Part shown: positions 26,238 through 38,415 of the stretch, one piece after another | Layout: the number at the start of each line of letters is the position of its first letter | How positions within the stretch are numbered: the stretch's first letter is position 1 | Origin: Symsagittifera roscoffensis | Taxonomy: Eukaryota > Xenacoelomorpha > Acoela > Convolutidae | Assembly: GCF_963678635.1 (NCBI RefSeq) | Contig: NC_087066.1 | Coordinates: 54,516,312 to 54,580,311 of the forward strand | Direction: 5' to 3' | Length of the DNA: 64,000 nt | Program-made: the position numbers and the translations under genes | Notes under the pieces: generated by a model | The model's input: only the letters and a program-made list of their open reading frames with translations | The model's database searches: none | What the model was told of the DNA's origin: nothing

Positions 26238-26426
26238 ATGAGCCGTAAGGAAACCAAGGGTTTTAAAAGAGGCTTCATCCCACCGGAGCTTAAGTCAACA
26301 GAGCCAAGAGGACGAAACGAAGCAACTCAGAACTGGCAGGGTTCGTCTGATAGAGAAGAAAGTCTTTCGGACCCCAGATGGCATAAACGACCTCCCACGA
26401 GGGGAAGAAAGGAAACTCTGATGTAA
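26238..26426 (+). pseudogene. Linker ORF between RNase H and integrase, first copy (truncated by duplication)
   Basis: Sixty-two codons beginning MSRKETKGFKRGFIPPELKS, very hydrophilic. It is repeated at 28201, where it continues further. It is not a known catalytic domain. It is cut by the tandem-duplication junction at about 26594 and by a shift near 26420. Confidence 0.5.
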
Positions 26427-26594
26427 CAAAATCGTCACAACAAGAGCACGACACATCAACAACAACACACGTACGGGATGCCAGGGAAGTACTATCGGCT
26501 GAGAAGCTAGACACCAGTAAAAAATCAAGTTTTCCTAAGATCACTTTCACAGACACGAATACATCTGGAAACAAAATGGTCAGAATTAAACCAA

Positions 26595-28145
26595 GAATCA
26601 CATTATCAAACTAGATAAATGCTCAGATCAAAATTTATTAGTCCAATTGTCATCACAGTAAAAGAAGATCAAACAGTCAAACTCGCGTTAGAATCCAAGA
26701 AAATCATAAATTAATTCACAAGAACAAATACCAAATGCCTAACATTGAATTGCTGTTGGGAAATATTGCACAGGTGCTAAAATCAGACAAATTCAAACAA
26801 ACACTATTCTCAACACTCGACCTTCGCTAGGCATATTCACAGATCCCTTGGGAAAAAACAACCAGAGAACAAGGCAATTTTAGTCTAATTGGTGGTAACG
26901 CTACTGGGACTTATCAATTTGAAACAGGGTTTTATGGCTTCACGAATATGCCAGCTGAATTTCAAAAAGCGATCGATCTAACCCTTACAAATTGTACGAA
27001 AACTCATGCCTGCTTGGACGATATTCTAATTGTCACAAAAGGATCGTTGGATGTACACAAACAAAAATTGCAGCTAGTTCTGAAAAAACTGGATGAAGAA
27101 AACCTGGCGATATCATTGGATAAATGTAATTTGCATGCAAACAAGTTGGGTGGTTAGGGAACAAGTTGAGGGAACAAAACCACTTATAAAAAAGACTGAG
27201 GCCATCCAAAAATTATCGCCACCAAAATCTTTTAAGCAATTAAAAAGTTTTATGGGTTCCATACATCATCTCACACGATACATGCCAAAATTGGCACAAA
27301 TCGCTACCGCCCTACGCCCATTACTAAAAATCACAGAAAAGAACAAACTACTTGATTGGTGCACAGAATATAACACAACATTTAAAAACATAATAAAAAT
27401 GGTATCTGAGATAGCACAAAAGAAACATTTTGATCAACATCTTGACACTCGCATCGTATGCGATGCTTCAACTACAGGGTTAGGAGCTGCACTAAAACAA
27501 CATTCGCCAGAAGGTTGGGTCGCCGTAGCTCACGCGTCACATTTTCTGAACTCATTAGAGGAAAAGTATTCTGTAAACGAACTCGAACTATTAGGGGTCG
27601 TGTGGGCAATCGAACGTTTTAAATACTATCTATATGGAAAACATTTTACCGTCATCACTGACCATCAAGCTTTAATCAGCGCTTTAAACGCAAGCGAACG
27701 ATCAAAAACAAGTCGATGCCGGCTCACACGTTGGAATGACCGATTAATTCCCTTCCACTTCGATATCAAACATCTTGCCGGATATAAAATGAGATTAATT
27801 GACTACATGTCTCGAAATCCGGTTAGATTGGCAAAATCACCTAGTGAGTATGATGAGGAATTTTTTGTAGCATCATTTAGGACATTCATTAAAAATCTGG
27901 AAATGATTGACAACGTCATTCTAAATAATCTGGCCAATCAGAACAAAACACCACATGAGCTGATCAAAAAGCGCGCGAAAAAGAAATGGTTATTGAATGC
28001 TGCTTTAAACACTCAATTATCACGGAAAACCTCCAAACATTCCGCAACCGGTCATTGCCAAACTAAAACAGAAATCAGTCTCACTCACAATCTGCTGTAC
28101 ATCAGTCAAATCTCTTTCGATCTCTATCTCAACAGTACAAAATAA
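26595..28145 (+). pseudogene. RT and RNase H, second tandem copy
   Basis: Second copy of the unit starting 'gaatcacattatcaaac'. Palm fragments at 26600-26830 carry stops. The LDD motif lies at 27015-27026, and 27093-28145 is an open frame of 350 codons covering thumb and RNase H (CDASTTGLGAALK, ELELLGVVWAIERF, TDHQAL). The C-terminal end of this frame differs from copy 1 after 'NTQL'. Not functional, because the N-terminal RT is broken. Confidence 0.75.
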
Positions 28146-28200
28146 ACTGTAAAAATTCTGTCCACAAAATTTCAATTCAACAAAAAAAAACAAATCAGAA

Positions 28201-28956
28201 ATGAGCCGTAAGGAAACCAAGGGTTTTAAAAAAGGCTTCATACCACCGGAGCTTAAGTCAACAGAGCCAAGAGGACGAAACGAATCAACTCAGAACTGGC
28301 AGGGTTCGTCTGATAGAGAAGAAAGTCTTTCGGACCCCAGATGGCATAAGCGACCTCCCACGAGGGGAAAGAAAGGAAACTCTGATGTAAAGAAATCGTC
28401 ACAACAAGAGCACGACACATCAACAACAACACCCGTACGGGATGCCAGGGAAGTACTATAGGCTGAGAAGCTAGACACCAATAAAAAAGCAAGTTTTCCG
28501 AAGATCAATTTCACAGACACGAATACATCTGGAAACAGAACGGTCAGAATTGAACCAAGTTACACCATGAAAACGACACAGACACAAACGAAAACAAATA
28601 CTTCAACAACAACTACACAAACATCTACACCCGAAGCACGAAATACAACAACAGCCACACAAACACCCGATAAAAGCAACGACACCGCAGAAATCTGTGT
28701 CATTCGTGTAGACCCAAATATCTCTGTGCAAGAAGAACGGACACATACCATAGAACCACCAACAATGGGATCGATTACGTTAGAAGCCAGTCACGAAATG
28801 ATCACAGAAGAACTGGTCGCCACGGTGGAGAAAGCCACAAACACAGTGGAATCAGAGGAGGACACACCATTATTCAGACAAAAACTACAGCAAGTATTGG
28901 GCGTTCGATTCATCGCTGCAGCCACCCAGAAAGATCGACCTCCGTCCCTTAATTAA
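28201..28956 (+). pseudogene. RNase H-integrase linker region, second copy and continuation
   Basis: Frames 28201-28461 and 28567-28956 share an origin but are separated by a TAG (28459-28461) and a shift. The first is basic and Pro/Arg-rich; the second is Thr-rich (TTTTQTSTPEARNTTTATQ) and then acidic. The composition suggests a disordered tether between RNase H and the integrase zinc finger. It is about 250 codons, longer than usual for gypsy elements. No domain recognised. Confidence 0.45.
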
Positions 28957-28959
28957 CTT

Positions 28960-29680
28960 CGTTCAGAAGAAGGATTGGGAAGAAATCAAGGCTTCCTACG
29001 GTCAGTACTGGCACAATATTCAGAACAGGCTCCGTGTCCGAGAGGATTGCCTACTCATAGAAGAGAGAATCGTCATTCCTACACAGTTGGAGCAGACAGT
29101 GCTCGACAGTATGCATTTGACACATCCGGGATCGGCAGCAATGTTGGACTTAAGTAAGCATGTCTGGTTTCCACATACACATCGGGAAATTGTGCAGATG
29201 GCACAAAATTGCAAACACTGCACCGAGCAAGGTAAAATTTTAAAACCCATCATAGGGAAAAAACATTCGTAGTCAAACCCAATGAGGAAACACAATAAGA
29301 TTTTGCAGGGCCCCTTCCGGACGAATTAAATAGAGACGCATATATCTTAGTTGCAATAGATAAGTGGTCTAAATTTCCAACTGCAAAAGTCGTTACGAAT
29401 ACAACAGCGGATATCGCTATTAATTTTATGCAACGGTACATTCCGAAGAACGGGGTACCCCGAAGATTAAGACGTGAAAAACCACAGATCGAAAAAATCT
29501 TACAAAGTCGCCCCTACCCACCAAAGTAATGCACGACTTGCAACGGTGGTCAGAAGACGAAGTCAATATCATCAAGAGAGAGCAAAAACTTCAAATGCCT
29601 CGGAGCCTGACAAACTCAGACTCACCAACACAAAAAGACACAGGTGCAAAATGTAAAGCTATAGAAATAGTCTAGGATAA
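28960..29680 (+). pseudogene. Integrase, zinc finger and part of catalytic core
   Basis: The frame at about 28950-29272 reads HLTHPGSAAMLDL...VWFPHTHREIVQMAQNCKHCTEQGK: the HHCC zinc-binding module with both His and both Cys. A stop and shift follow near 29270. A second frame (about 29305-29470) gives AGPLPDELNRDAYILVAIDKWSKFP, the first part of the DDE core. The core after that is not recoverable. Integrase would insert the cDNA; this copy cannot. Confidence 0.65.
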
Positions 29681-30776
29681 ATTAAACGTAAGATATAAGG
29701 GAATACAAGCAACGGTAGACAAAAACACGAAAAAACGGATAGATCAGGTAGCACGGAAAACAGTTAGAATAGCAACAAATGTTAAGGATCCGAGAACATT
29801 GGAACAAAAATACAAAACCATAGACGACAAAACTCTTACATCTACCCCACACACTGCTTGGGTGCAAACATTCGGAAAACAACCAAGATTACTCAGAAAT
29901 AGCGATGCCGCATTTGTCCCAAACCCTTTAATATACGGACCACGCAGACCGTCTCGACTCAGTGATTACGTTGGTTATAAATCCGCGCGGAGATCAAGAC
30001 CAAGCCTACGTTTTTTAGACATCGAGAACCCTACTGCTCCCCGGCATCCAATGTTCAGACAAGACGAAACGACTGGCCTTCCAAAGAAATTAACTCGAAA
30101 GGAAAAAACGTTGGGACAGGGAAAAAAGGATAGTTCGACAAAGCGGAAAGCAAGAACAACATTAAAAAGGACTGGCGGGCGACCGACCCGAAAACTACAA
30201 ACCAGCGGAATGAGTTTGCAAACGGAAATCCCGGCCGGGACTTCAAACACTGACAACACAATACCACAACCAGCAACATCAGACAATGACGACCACGATG
30301 ATGACGATCAATCATCGGCCTCATCAGAGGATACTGCCCCATCGCCTAAGAGGCAAAACAAGAAAAAAACTCCCCCCGCGAATGCAACGGAGTCGTTAAG
30401 AGAATCGACAAGAAACCGCCAATCGGCGCTTTCCCACGCGTTTGGGAACCCGGTACCCATTAACGCTATCAACAATAAACATTTTGAAAAAAAGAAAGGA
30501 GCGATCCAATTTCAAATTGATTCACCACCGGACAAACGAGATACGGAAAATTATCCAAGTTTAAAGTCCCTAATCCAAGAAATGGGTTTCACTGAAAAGA
30601 CACCCCAATACAGAGCATGTGTAAAATTGATCGAAGCAATTAGCCCGAAAAACAAAACAAGCCACACCGAAGTAGTCGATTTAACTTCGCCCATAGAAGA
30701 TGACGCCACAGCCGATAAGAATAACGAAATTTCATTCATCAATACAAAAATACTTCAAGAAAGCGGGACGGATTAG
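29680..30776 (+). pseudogene. C-terminal tail of the integrase/pol region
   Basis: A long open frame, with 29799-30776 (325 codons) uninterrupted and in-frame sequence extending a little upstream. It is strongly basic in the middle (KKLTRKEKTLGQGKKDSSTKRKAR), then acidic (DNDDHDDDDQSS), then mixed. No GPY/F or chromodomain was recognised. It resembles a disordered nuclear or chromatin-tethering tail. It is the best preserved part of the element, which may mean only that it tolerates change. Identity uncertain. Confidence 0.45.
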
Positions 30777-31001
30777 ACTAAGAAAAACAACATATTTCCA
30801 GATGACGAGGAACACGAAAGTCAGGGGGAGCAAATTGCCAAAGATGACATACAAGCATAGAAATGATATGTCAAAAAGTCCTATCGAGACTATAAAACTC
30901 AAACCTGTCAGTCCTAAGGGTACTTTAAAACTCACAAATCTGTCAGTCCTAAGGGGACTTAAAACTCAATTTAACAAACAATAGTTTATAAATTTTTCTT
31001 G

Positions 31002-31012
31002 TCAAGGGGGAA
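31002..31012 (+). promoter_or_regulatory. Polypurine-like tract before the 3' LTR
   Basis: AAGGGGGAA lies about 13 bp upstream of the 3' LTR start. It is the only G/A run in the right place, but the gap of 13 bp is larger than expected for a primer of plus-strand synthesis. Confidence 0.4.
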
Positions 31013-31024
31013 TTTCATCCGGCC

Positions 31025-31266
31025 TGGATAAAAAAACTAACTTTATACGTATGTTATTTATATGATTTATAGTCTTATGTTAAAAGCCTAGACTGCCGGT
31101 CACTTGACCTTGATATACAGAGAAGACGAACTCTATTTGAAATAGGAAACAGAGTTGAAATAATGTTATCTGTCATTTAGTCGTTTTATATCGCTCCGAC
31201 TGAGAAACAAGGTTTATCGATCCATTCGGATTCGAGAATTAGAATATCATACCCTGCGGTTTGACA
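31025..31266 (+). repeat. 3' LTR of the plus-strand gypsy element
   Basis: 242 bp, TGGAT...TTGACA. It has the same length as the 5' LTR, with scattered point differences, which implies considerable age since insertion. Confidence 0.85.
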
Positions 31267-31980
31267 GAGAGTAAGCGGGGCTTAGGATGTATTTGATTCC
31301 AATGCCATCTAAATTAAACTGAAAAACAGAAAAACGCAGACGGTTGATTTGAGCTATTTTTTGGAATCCAAATAAAAGCTGACATCATTTTCATCCAACA
31401 GCGAGGTTGATTCGATTGTTATTGGAAATTGAAATAATGTGAAATAGGGTCTTTATAATGTTCAGGGAGCGCTCAGAAAGCTAATTTGGTCGACCTAATA
31501 AAAAGTAGACAAAAATTTGAAATCTGCCCCTCCCCTGATATAAAAAAAACTTACTCAAGGTCAGGGGCGGGGGCGGATTCGACCCCCTACCGACCCAAAG
31601 GGTCCCCACTTTGAACTAAGCTGAGATATCCAATTTTGGCTGACGGCCCCGGAATTTTTTCTAAAGGCGCCTTAGGCGCACATAGTTACATTTTGAGGGG
31701 GGGGGGAGGCCGAAAAAACGCAATTTTTTGGTTCAAATATTTTCCAAAAAGTGCCTAAAAACGCGTTTTTGGCCGTTTTTTTTCGAACTTTTGCTTCCGG
31801 CGCAAAAATTTTGGCCAAAACAGGGACTTTTCAATGCTTTAGGAGAGTTGGGAAAACCAATTATTCCGATCTAGAAAAAAAAAGTCGACAAAAATTCAAA
31901 TTTTTACTGAAAGTTCGCCCCCCCCCCCCCCCTCGAGAAGATCCTAGATTCACCTCTGCTCAAGGTCATGCTTTATTCCC
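31267..31980. repeat. Block S, copy 2 (right part)
   Basis: Starts 'gagagtaagcggggcttagg', matching 16673 onward and also 21921-22075, so about 155 bp of S is present on both sides of the LTR element. It includes a run of ten or more G (31693-31704) and one of about 14 C (31919-31932). Confidence 0.7.
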
Positions 31981-32840
31981 AATATAAGATTCCCATTTTT
32001 TACAGCGCTTTTTACGAAGCAATTTAAAATTTTGACATCGTGTTTTATAGACAATGTCGGTTTTTTGACACAAAGCTAAATAGAGGCTAAACTTCTGACA
32101 CAAAGGTCAAATTTGTACCCATCTGAAGCCATTTCTTGATTGGCATCGCATTCATAAGACGAAATACTTGCCTCAATTCAAATCTCAATGATTTCCAAGA
32201 CTGAATAAACAGCCATAACAGACATAAACAAACTTAACTTAGGCTGCGCATGCAATGAAAATTGATAGTAAATGGCGATTAAATTGTTTCCAATTTGAAA
32301 AGTTTCAAAGCCTTATAATTTTGTGATGAAAAATAAACTATTACTTTTCAACTTTTGCCCAAGGCGTCAATATCATTAGGATGGGCTAAAAAACCCTTCG
32401 ATAAGGTCAAAAACGAATCAATTAAAATCACGGACGTTTAGAAAAGTGATAGGAGACTTGAGAAAATTTTTGAAGCAGAATATTGAAAGAACAGAAAGAT
32501 GTACACTACAAAAAATAATGACCCATTAGCTGTTTCTATATTGTTTAACAATTTTTTTGTTTGACTCAAATTTAGTCAATCAAGCTCCCAAAGATGCAGC
32601 TGCCATAGAATTTGAATAAAATTCCTTCTATCTAATTTTCCGATTGCACTTTAGGTAAATTTTTCTCCTGTGATCTATTATATAGCAAGTCTCAAGAAAT
32701 TAATTGCTTTAATCAAAACAATTTCGATTTGTAGATGCTGTAGCAAAATTGATTGAAATTGTTCTCTGCGGTCATAAAAAGTTTCTTCAAATATTAGAAA
32801 TCAACGATTGTATCTTAACTGATTATCCAATAATGAGTCG
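31981..32840. other. Spacer between block S and the T tandem
   Basis: AT-rich, no open frame of note, no similarity seen to the other blocks in this window. Nothing recognised. Confidence 0.5.
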
Positions 32841-33727
32841 TCTGAATGGGAGCCAGTTGAATAAGGAGCCTCTAGAAGTTCCGTAATTTGACTGCTCTTC
32901 TTTCTAATATATAAAAACGATACAACAAATGTTTCAGAAACAATGAAGATTGTGCTGTTTGCAGATGACCCAAGCCAGATAGCATGCTACAAAAATTCAA
33001 TGACGAATTTTGCATCCAAAAAGACATTTTAAACATTGAATAAAATAATTTTTTTACAGATGAAACAATCTCATTATCAGGTAGATAAAAGTCCAGCATC
33101 GATCTACACGTGGCTGTACATGGTTAAAATTAAATCATTGAATTATCTAGCGGTGACCGTTTACTACCTTCAATATTCAGCAGAAAAAATTTATATCAAT
33201 ACGCTTTTTGCCTAGCCTAACATTCTCTTGTTACAATGCACCAATTGTTTCAAACAGCGTGCTGTAGAAGTAAATCGAAACAATTTCACTAACCAAGGAT
33301 CTAAGTTTTGCAATATAAACTTAGGACGAATCATGTAGATAAGACTGATAAAGAGTTGGGTTTGAATTTTTGCTAATAAAACCAAAGACAAATATATATT
33401 TCGGCAAGCTGAGAATTAAACCGTTTTATGTATCAAAATCAAAATTTATCATTGAACGCTAGGTTATCCAACATGTGACTTCATTTTCAGGCTGGAAATA
33501 AAACATTATGAAACCCTTTTGTTTTCGGTAACTTTGTTTCAAATTTTTTTTCTGGAAATTTTGGTTTAGCAAAAACCATAAAATTTATAATTATACTAGA
33601 AAAACCTTCGGAAAACCTATCCATCTGCAACTCGCCTCAAAACGAAGGTAAACTCGGGTGCCAAGAATTCGTCTACAGATATCACTAGTGAAATAAATAG
33701 AATAAGCCGATCTTCGCAAGCTGGTAC

Positions 33728-34868
33728 CTACTTCTTCTTTTTTTTCTCAGCAGAACTTAAAAGACTCATCAGGTTAGAATTCAAGTGAGACGGAGTGTCT
33801 GTGTCTGTGACACGAATATCAAACGACGCCGCTGACTGCATGTCCCAAACACCACGATCCTTAAGATCCGCAACTAGTGCTGGGTTGCCTCGTTCAATAT
33901 CTGCGTTTTTAACAATGGGTTTACACGTATTTCCAGAGCATGGAAGCCAAATCTTCAATTGAACCCCGAATTTCATTATGGCGTAAATCCACCAAACCAC
34001 TTTTTTTGCAAGAGAGAGCGTGTTGTAGGTCGAAAAATCTCGTTGACAACCATCACACTTGGAGTATGCCTTCAAAGGAGATTTTTTAATTTATAAATCT
34101 GAAAGCATCTCTGAGCTCAGCCTTTGAAAGGTGGAAATTATCTTTTGACAGCGGCAATGAACTCAACTACAGAAAACAATTATGATCTATATTTCTCCAA
34201 ACTGACCGTTTTTGATTTTTGATCAGCTGGCTTTCTGTGGCTCCTTTCATTTTCTCTTTGCTTCTTTCAATTTCTCATTGTGCTCATGTTGATTACAGCC
34301 TTCCTGGCTCGGAATAGAATTCACAAGACAAGATACTGCTTTTCGCGATGTAGAAATAGCTAATTTCGCTCATTCAATTAGATTTCGTATTCCCAGCCAA
34401 CCTCATTTTGCTAGAAGTGAGAACAGAACGCCATCCGTGACTCCCAGGAGATAGGGCAAAAATATTTCTTCCAACATCTTTTCTAGAGGAGTAACCAACT
34501 CTGACGTATCTTTTACCACTATCTGAACAAAATTCCATTCATAATGCAACGAACTCGTTAAACCAACCAGTGCAGCTTGGGGTTCAATCTCTGCAGTTTT
34601 TGATAACGCATCGATGCACTCTAGCCATTCTTGATTTTTTGTCTTAATGAAATTTTACTTCCATTCTTCTGAACCAACATATCCACCCAAATATTGTCTT
34701 TCTTCCCTTACTTTGATAACGAACTCGTCAAATAAGTAATGAGCTTTATCAAGAAAACTGGAATGGACAACTAAGTAGTTTTTGCTTGGCTCAGGATAGT
34801 AACCGTATTTTAGACCATTCTCAATCAGCCAATCAAACAAATCTTGGTTATCTATCATAGATTTCGTG
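33728..34868 (-). pseudogene. Reverse transcriptase 3'-end remnant, copy 2
   Basis: Read on the minus strand, 34858-34655 gives LKYGYYPEPSKNYLVVHSSF, the 'YGY.P.PSK' segment just after the RT palm. A shifted frame to about 34390 gives the 'LTSSLHYEWNF' and 'LEKMLEEIFLPYL' helices. The frame at 34075-33728 has CDGC and the 'ERGNPALVADLKDRGVW...ASFDIRV' segment. The catalytic YADD region is absent; the fragment starts abruptly near 34868, as in a 5'-truncated insertion. Family assigned by remembered motif pattern. Broken by shifts and ending in a poly-Lys run. Confidence 0.55.
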
Positions 34869-36844
34869 TTAAACTATGGCTTGTTGTGAAATGCTACGAT
34901 GAAAAATCCCACTCTTTGAGTGTCGACAAAAAAAACAATTCACCGCGTAAAATTTAAAAAACATCGGATTTGTTGATCAAATTATCCGGATAAACTGAAC
35001 AACACAGAAGTTTTGAACGTGTTTTTCTCAAACTTGGTTGATAATAGACAAAAAATGATCTGAACTAAAGTTGCTTAGCATTTTACCAATGATGATTTTT
35101 CGATATTCGAAAAAGGCCATTTTTACTTTATAGAATGCCAAATTTTAGCTTGAAATTGAATTTTAAACGTTTTGGGCAAATTTTCGGAGGCTATACTTTA
35201 AATACCATTGTTGGGCTGTATGAGATGCTCACTATGATATAGCTTGCTCATCACTTGACCTAATAGACTAAGCGTAACTTTTTATTGACTGAAATATCCA
35301 AAATGACCCGTTTTCTGCAAAAACTTGATCTCCGAACATCGCAACACAAATTGGACCATAATAATTCTACTAAAACGTTTTTTTTTTTTTCAATTTTAAT
35401 TTGCAGCTTTTTGGCTATTCTCACCCCAATTTGAGAAAAACGCGGTTCAGGTTTCAAATTTTCTTCATTTTGTCCTGATAATTTTAACCAACACTGAATT
35501 ATATCTCTTAAGACATCATACGGTTTTTTGTAGACCGCTGTCTAGAACCCAAACAAAAAGTGGAGATCGCTCAAATCGATGGAAATAGACTGTACATATT
35601 TTTTTTTCTCGAACTTGGGGATAGTCGAGAAATTAGGACAAAAAACTTCGAAGAAAGGTGCTCGCTCTCGACCGCATAGCCTTGCATTGCTCTTTTGACA
35701 ATTCAAACGAAATTTTGAAAATTCGATTGCTGTTTTAAATGCCACTCCACTGTCTCAAGGTCAGAAATATTTCAAAACTCGAAGAAGTTGTCCGCTAAAC
35801 TTATTAAAAGCTATAAAACTCATGAAAAATTTCTCACGCTCAACTCAAATTTGAGTTTTTGTCGGGGGAATCGATTTATTTTAAAAATCAATTCAAATTT
35901 TTTCACTGCATGGAAGAAACATTACATTCACCACAAAAATCGATTAATTTTGAAATATTGACTCAACAGCGTAAGCACAAACTTGAGAAAAGGGGTTGAT
36001 AAGCGGAAAGAGCGGACTCAACTTAACTTGTGACCGAAAAACATGTAGGTTCAATGCAAAATGATTGCATTTTTTCAAAGAATTTCATTTTAGCCTAATT
36101 TCAGGAGAAAAATTTAAAATTTTTTTCATGAAATATCAGTTTGCCTTGTAATTTTTTCGAGCAAAACAAACACATAAAATGCCAAAAAGGCAAACGCAAA
36201 ATTTAGAACAGGTTTTCGACTTCGTGTAAAGTTGCAGGCCATAATTATTTCAGAAATTCATTACGCTGTCCGATAAACTTGTTAAAATCTATACTGAAAA
36301 CAAAATCAACCCGATCCAAATGTGTTTCATCAATACGTTTTCTGACACTTAACGCGTGGCGACTTAACTGGATGTTCATTGGAAAAACATTTGGGATTTC
36401 GAAGAAAAGAATGAGCTCAAACTGGAGTTATTAAAAAAAATTAAATGTTTTTTCCAAGAATAGAACAAACTTGACACTTTTTGCCTAAAAATGAACTGGA
36501 AACTATAGTGCAACATCCGGTTTAGTTTCGACATATTTCATATTCAGTAACCTGCTATGACAATGAAATTGCAAGAACACGCTACCATTTGCGTTCTAGA
36601 TTCAAGTCTAATTTAGCGTGGCTAATATCGCATTCATCATTGATGTGTGCTACCCTTGCGCCATTCAGCTGTCTAAGTTTTGGATTTGAGAGAAACTAAC
36701 TTCCAAGCTATTTTATTTGGTACGAGCTAAGAGGTAAACTTAAGCACAGAGGCGAATCTTTGTTTGACAAAAAGCAGCTCTGAAAATGCAATAATATATA
36801 AAAAAGAAACAAATAATCCTCGAATTAGCAAAAATTCGGCTAGG

Positions 36845-36920
36845 TCTAGAATTCGATCTGCGACCTACTGCAATCAAGAGATTTTGAGTCTCGCACACTA
36901 ACCACTCAGCCACGCACGCG
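36845..36920 (-). other. tRNA-Leu(CAA)-like sequence, T copy 2 (SINE head or tRNA pseudogene)
   Basis: On the minus strand: A-box-like TGGCTGAGTGGTTAGTG, an anticodon arm GAGA-CTCAAAA-TCTC (anticodon CAA), a long variable arm as in Leu tRNAs, and a degraded B box. The acceptor ends do not pair, so it is not a working tRNA. Confidence 0.55.
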
Positions 36921-37578
36921 CAACGACCGATAAATACTAGTCACGAGCAAAGCAGCTACATATGCTAATAAACAGCCAATGCAATTCAGCAGAAGTGGCA
37001 CCAACTACACACAAACACAATTTTGCAATTAATAGTTTGAAAATGTAATGAATGTAAAATGTATGAATTATGCATTTCAAAAAATTGCAAGATATATTGA
37101 ATCAGAAAAATTCTGAAATGGAACTTGTAAGATTTTTATGTTGTTTGAAACAACTAGTTTTTTTGGTTCATTTAATGAATTAAAAAAGCATCAACTGTGT
37201 TCACTAAGTACTATTCGAATGTCGAAGCACATGCTACCAAAAATCTGTTAAGGTGCCCCAAAAGTGGCACCAATATTTGCGACTTAGATTAGTCAAAAAG
37301 AAGATTCTTAATAAAACACTAAGCTGACCCTAGTGTAAACAACACATTTTCAATACAAAGGCAAAACTGCCAATGCAAATGAGCAAAAAACGACAAAAAG
37401 AAGCTTAAAACATAAGAAGAAAAAAATCAAGAAACTAGAATAAGTTTTGAAAAAACAAATTTCCTCAAAACGAAATGAACATCAGTCCTCGGATCTTCAA
37501 GTTTGTCAGTTGAAAACTCTGCACAGTTGTGCCACTGACGCTTATAGACACCCGCAAAAGGCAGCACGAGAATCAAAA

Positions 37579-37665
37579 CTAACACGCAAAGGCAGCACGG
37601 CTAACTGCCTTTAACAATTTGGAATGTAATGAGCTTAAGGCAACCATGTTGCCTTTGCGTGTTAG
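37579..37665. repeat. Inverted repeat (19-bp arms, 49-bp loop), T copy 2
   Basis: Arm CTAACACGCAAAGGCAGCA at 37579-37597; its reverse complement, with one mismatch, at 37647-37665. In copy 3 the arms are perfect and the loop is shorter. Confidence 0.8.
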
Positions 37666-38349
37666 ATTTGAGTTTGAAAACAAAATCTAAAAACAAGAAT
37701 GTCAAAAACCTCGCAAAAACACTGAGTTGAAAAATTTCTGAAAGCGAACTTTTATTATTGTACTTTCTTCGATACTTTCGCTTTCTTCGGTATATTTGAT
37801 TGCATCAAAAATGCATAAACTGTGTTATTCTATTGAAGGTTAAATACCAACACAGAGGCGAAGATGAAAATGATTTGAGGGAATTGCGAAAATTCAGAAA
37901 AATAGTCAAGAAACACAACATACAGCTCTTAACCAATCTTCTTTTTTTTTGAAAGAGCACTGAAAGAGCTTTTATTGAGCCAAAAACAGCCGTTCTAAGT
38001 CACTCATAGAGCGTAAAACAGAAAAAAAAACTTCATAAATAATTAATGAGGTTAAATTTTTTGAGCACTTAATTTAAAAACTTTTCCAAGACAAACTACC
38101 TAACTTTTTATTAAAAAAAAATTTTGCCTTTGAAGCAATACAAATCAAGGCAACTAAGCCGATAAAACATAAACCAAATTAATTTCGGCCGAATGAAGTT
38201 TTTAAGCGCAACATGATTAGAGAAAACATCGAAAACACGAAATTTGCAGACCGCACAAAAAATTCAAAATGAGCGGACAAAACCTAAGCAGACAAGCAAA
38301 TATTCGACAATTCAATTTTTTTAAATAATTTAATAGATACTGAAAAAAA

Positions 38350-38415
38350 ACTTGGTCGGGACTCAAACCCACGAACTGAGTGTACAGAAACAGCCGCGTT
38401 ACCTCTAAAGCAATA
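38350..38415 (-). other. Second tRNA-derived sequence, T copy 2
   Basis: On the minus strand 'GGTAACGCGG' (end of an A box) is followed about 30 bases later by GGGTTTGAGTCCC, a good pol III B box. The spacing is tRNA-like but the acceptor stem is not recognisable. The tRNA of origin is uncertain (Thr or Tyr type anticodon loop). Confidence 0.5.

Larger units (their letters stand above)
24635..28553 (+). repeat. Tandem duplication inside the element (period 1960 bp)
   Basis: Position 24635 aligns with 26595, and matching continues to about 26594/28553. The join reads 'aaaccaag|aatcacattatc', while the right end of unit 2 continues 'gaaccaag|ttacacc'. The duplication covers RT, RNase H and the linker ORF. 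Confidence 0.8.
22076..31266 (+). mobile_element. Degenerate Ty3/gypsy LTR retrotransposon
   Basis: Two LTRs of 242 bp (22076-22317 and 31025-31266), both TGGAT...TGACA, frame a broken gag, protease, RT, RNase H and integrase. The order PR-RT-RH-IN places it in Ty3/gypsy. Many stops, shifts and an internal tandem duplication show that it is dead. There is no short target-site duplication; instead the right flank restarts about 155 bp upstream, in block-S coordinates, of where the left flank stopped. It is older than the minus-strand element at 51-64 kb, judging from the number of lesions. Confidence 0.85.

Noticed and set aside
30904-30968. Direct repeat 'ctgtcagtcctaagg' before the 3' LTR as a replication signal
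   Set aside because: Two copies only, 35 bp apart, in a degenerate element; no supporting feature.
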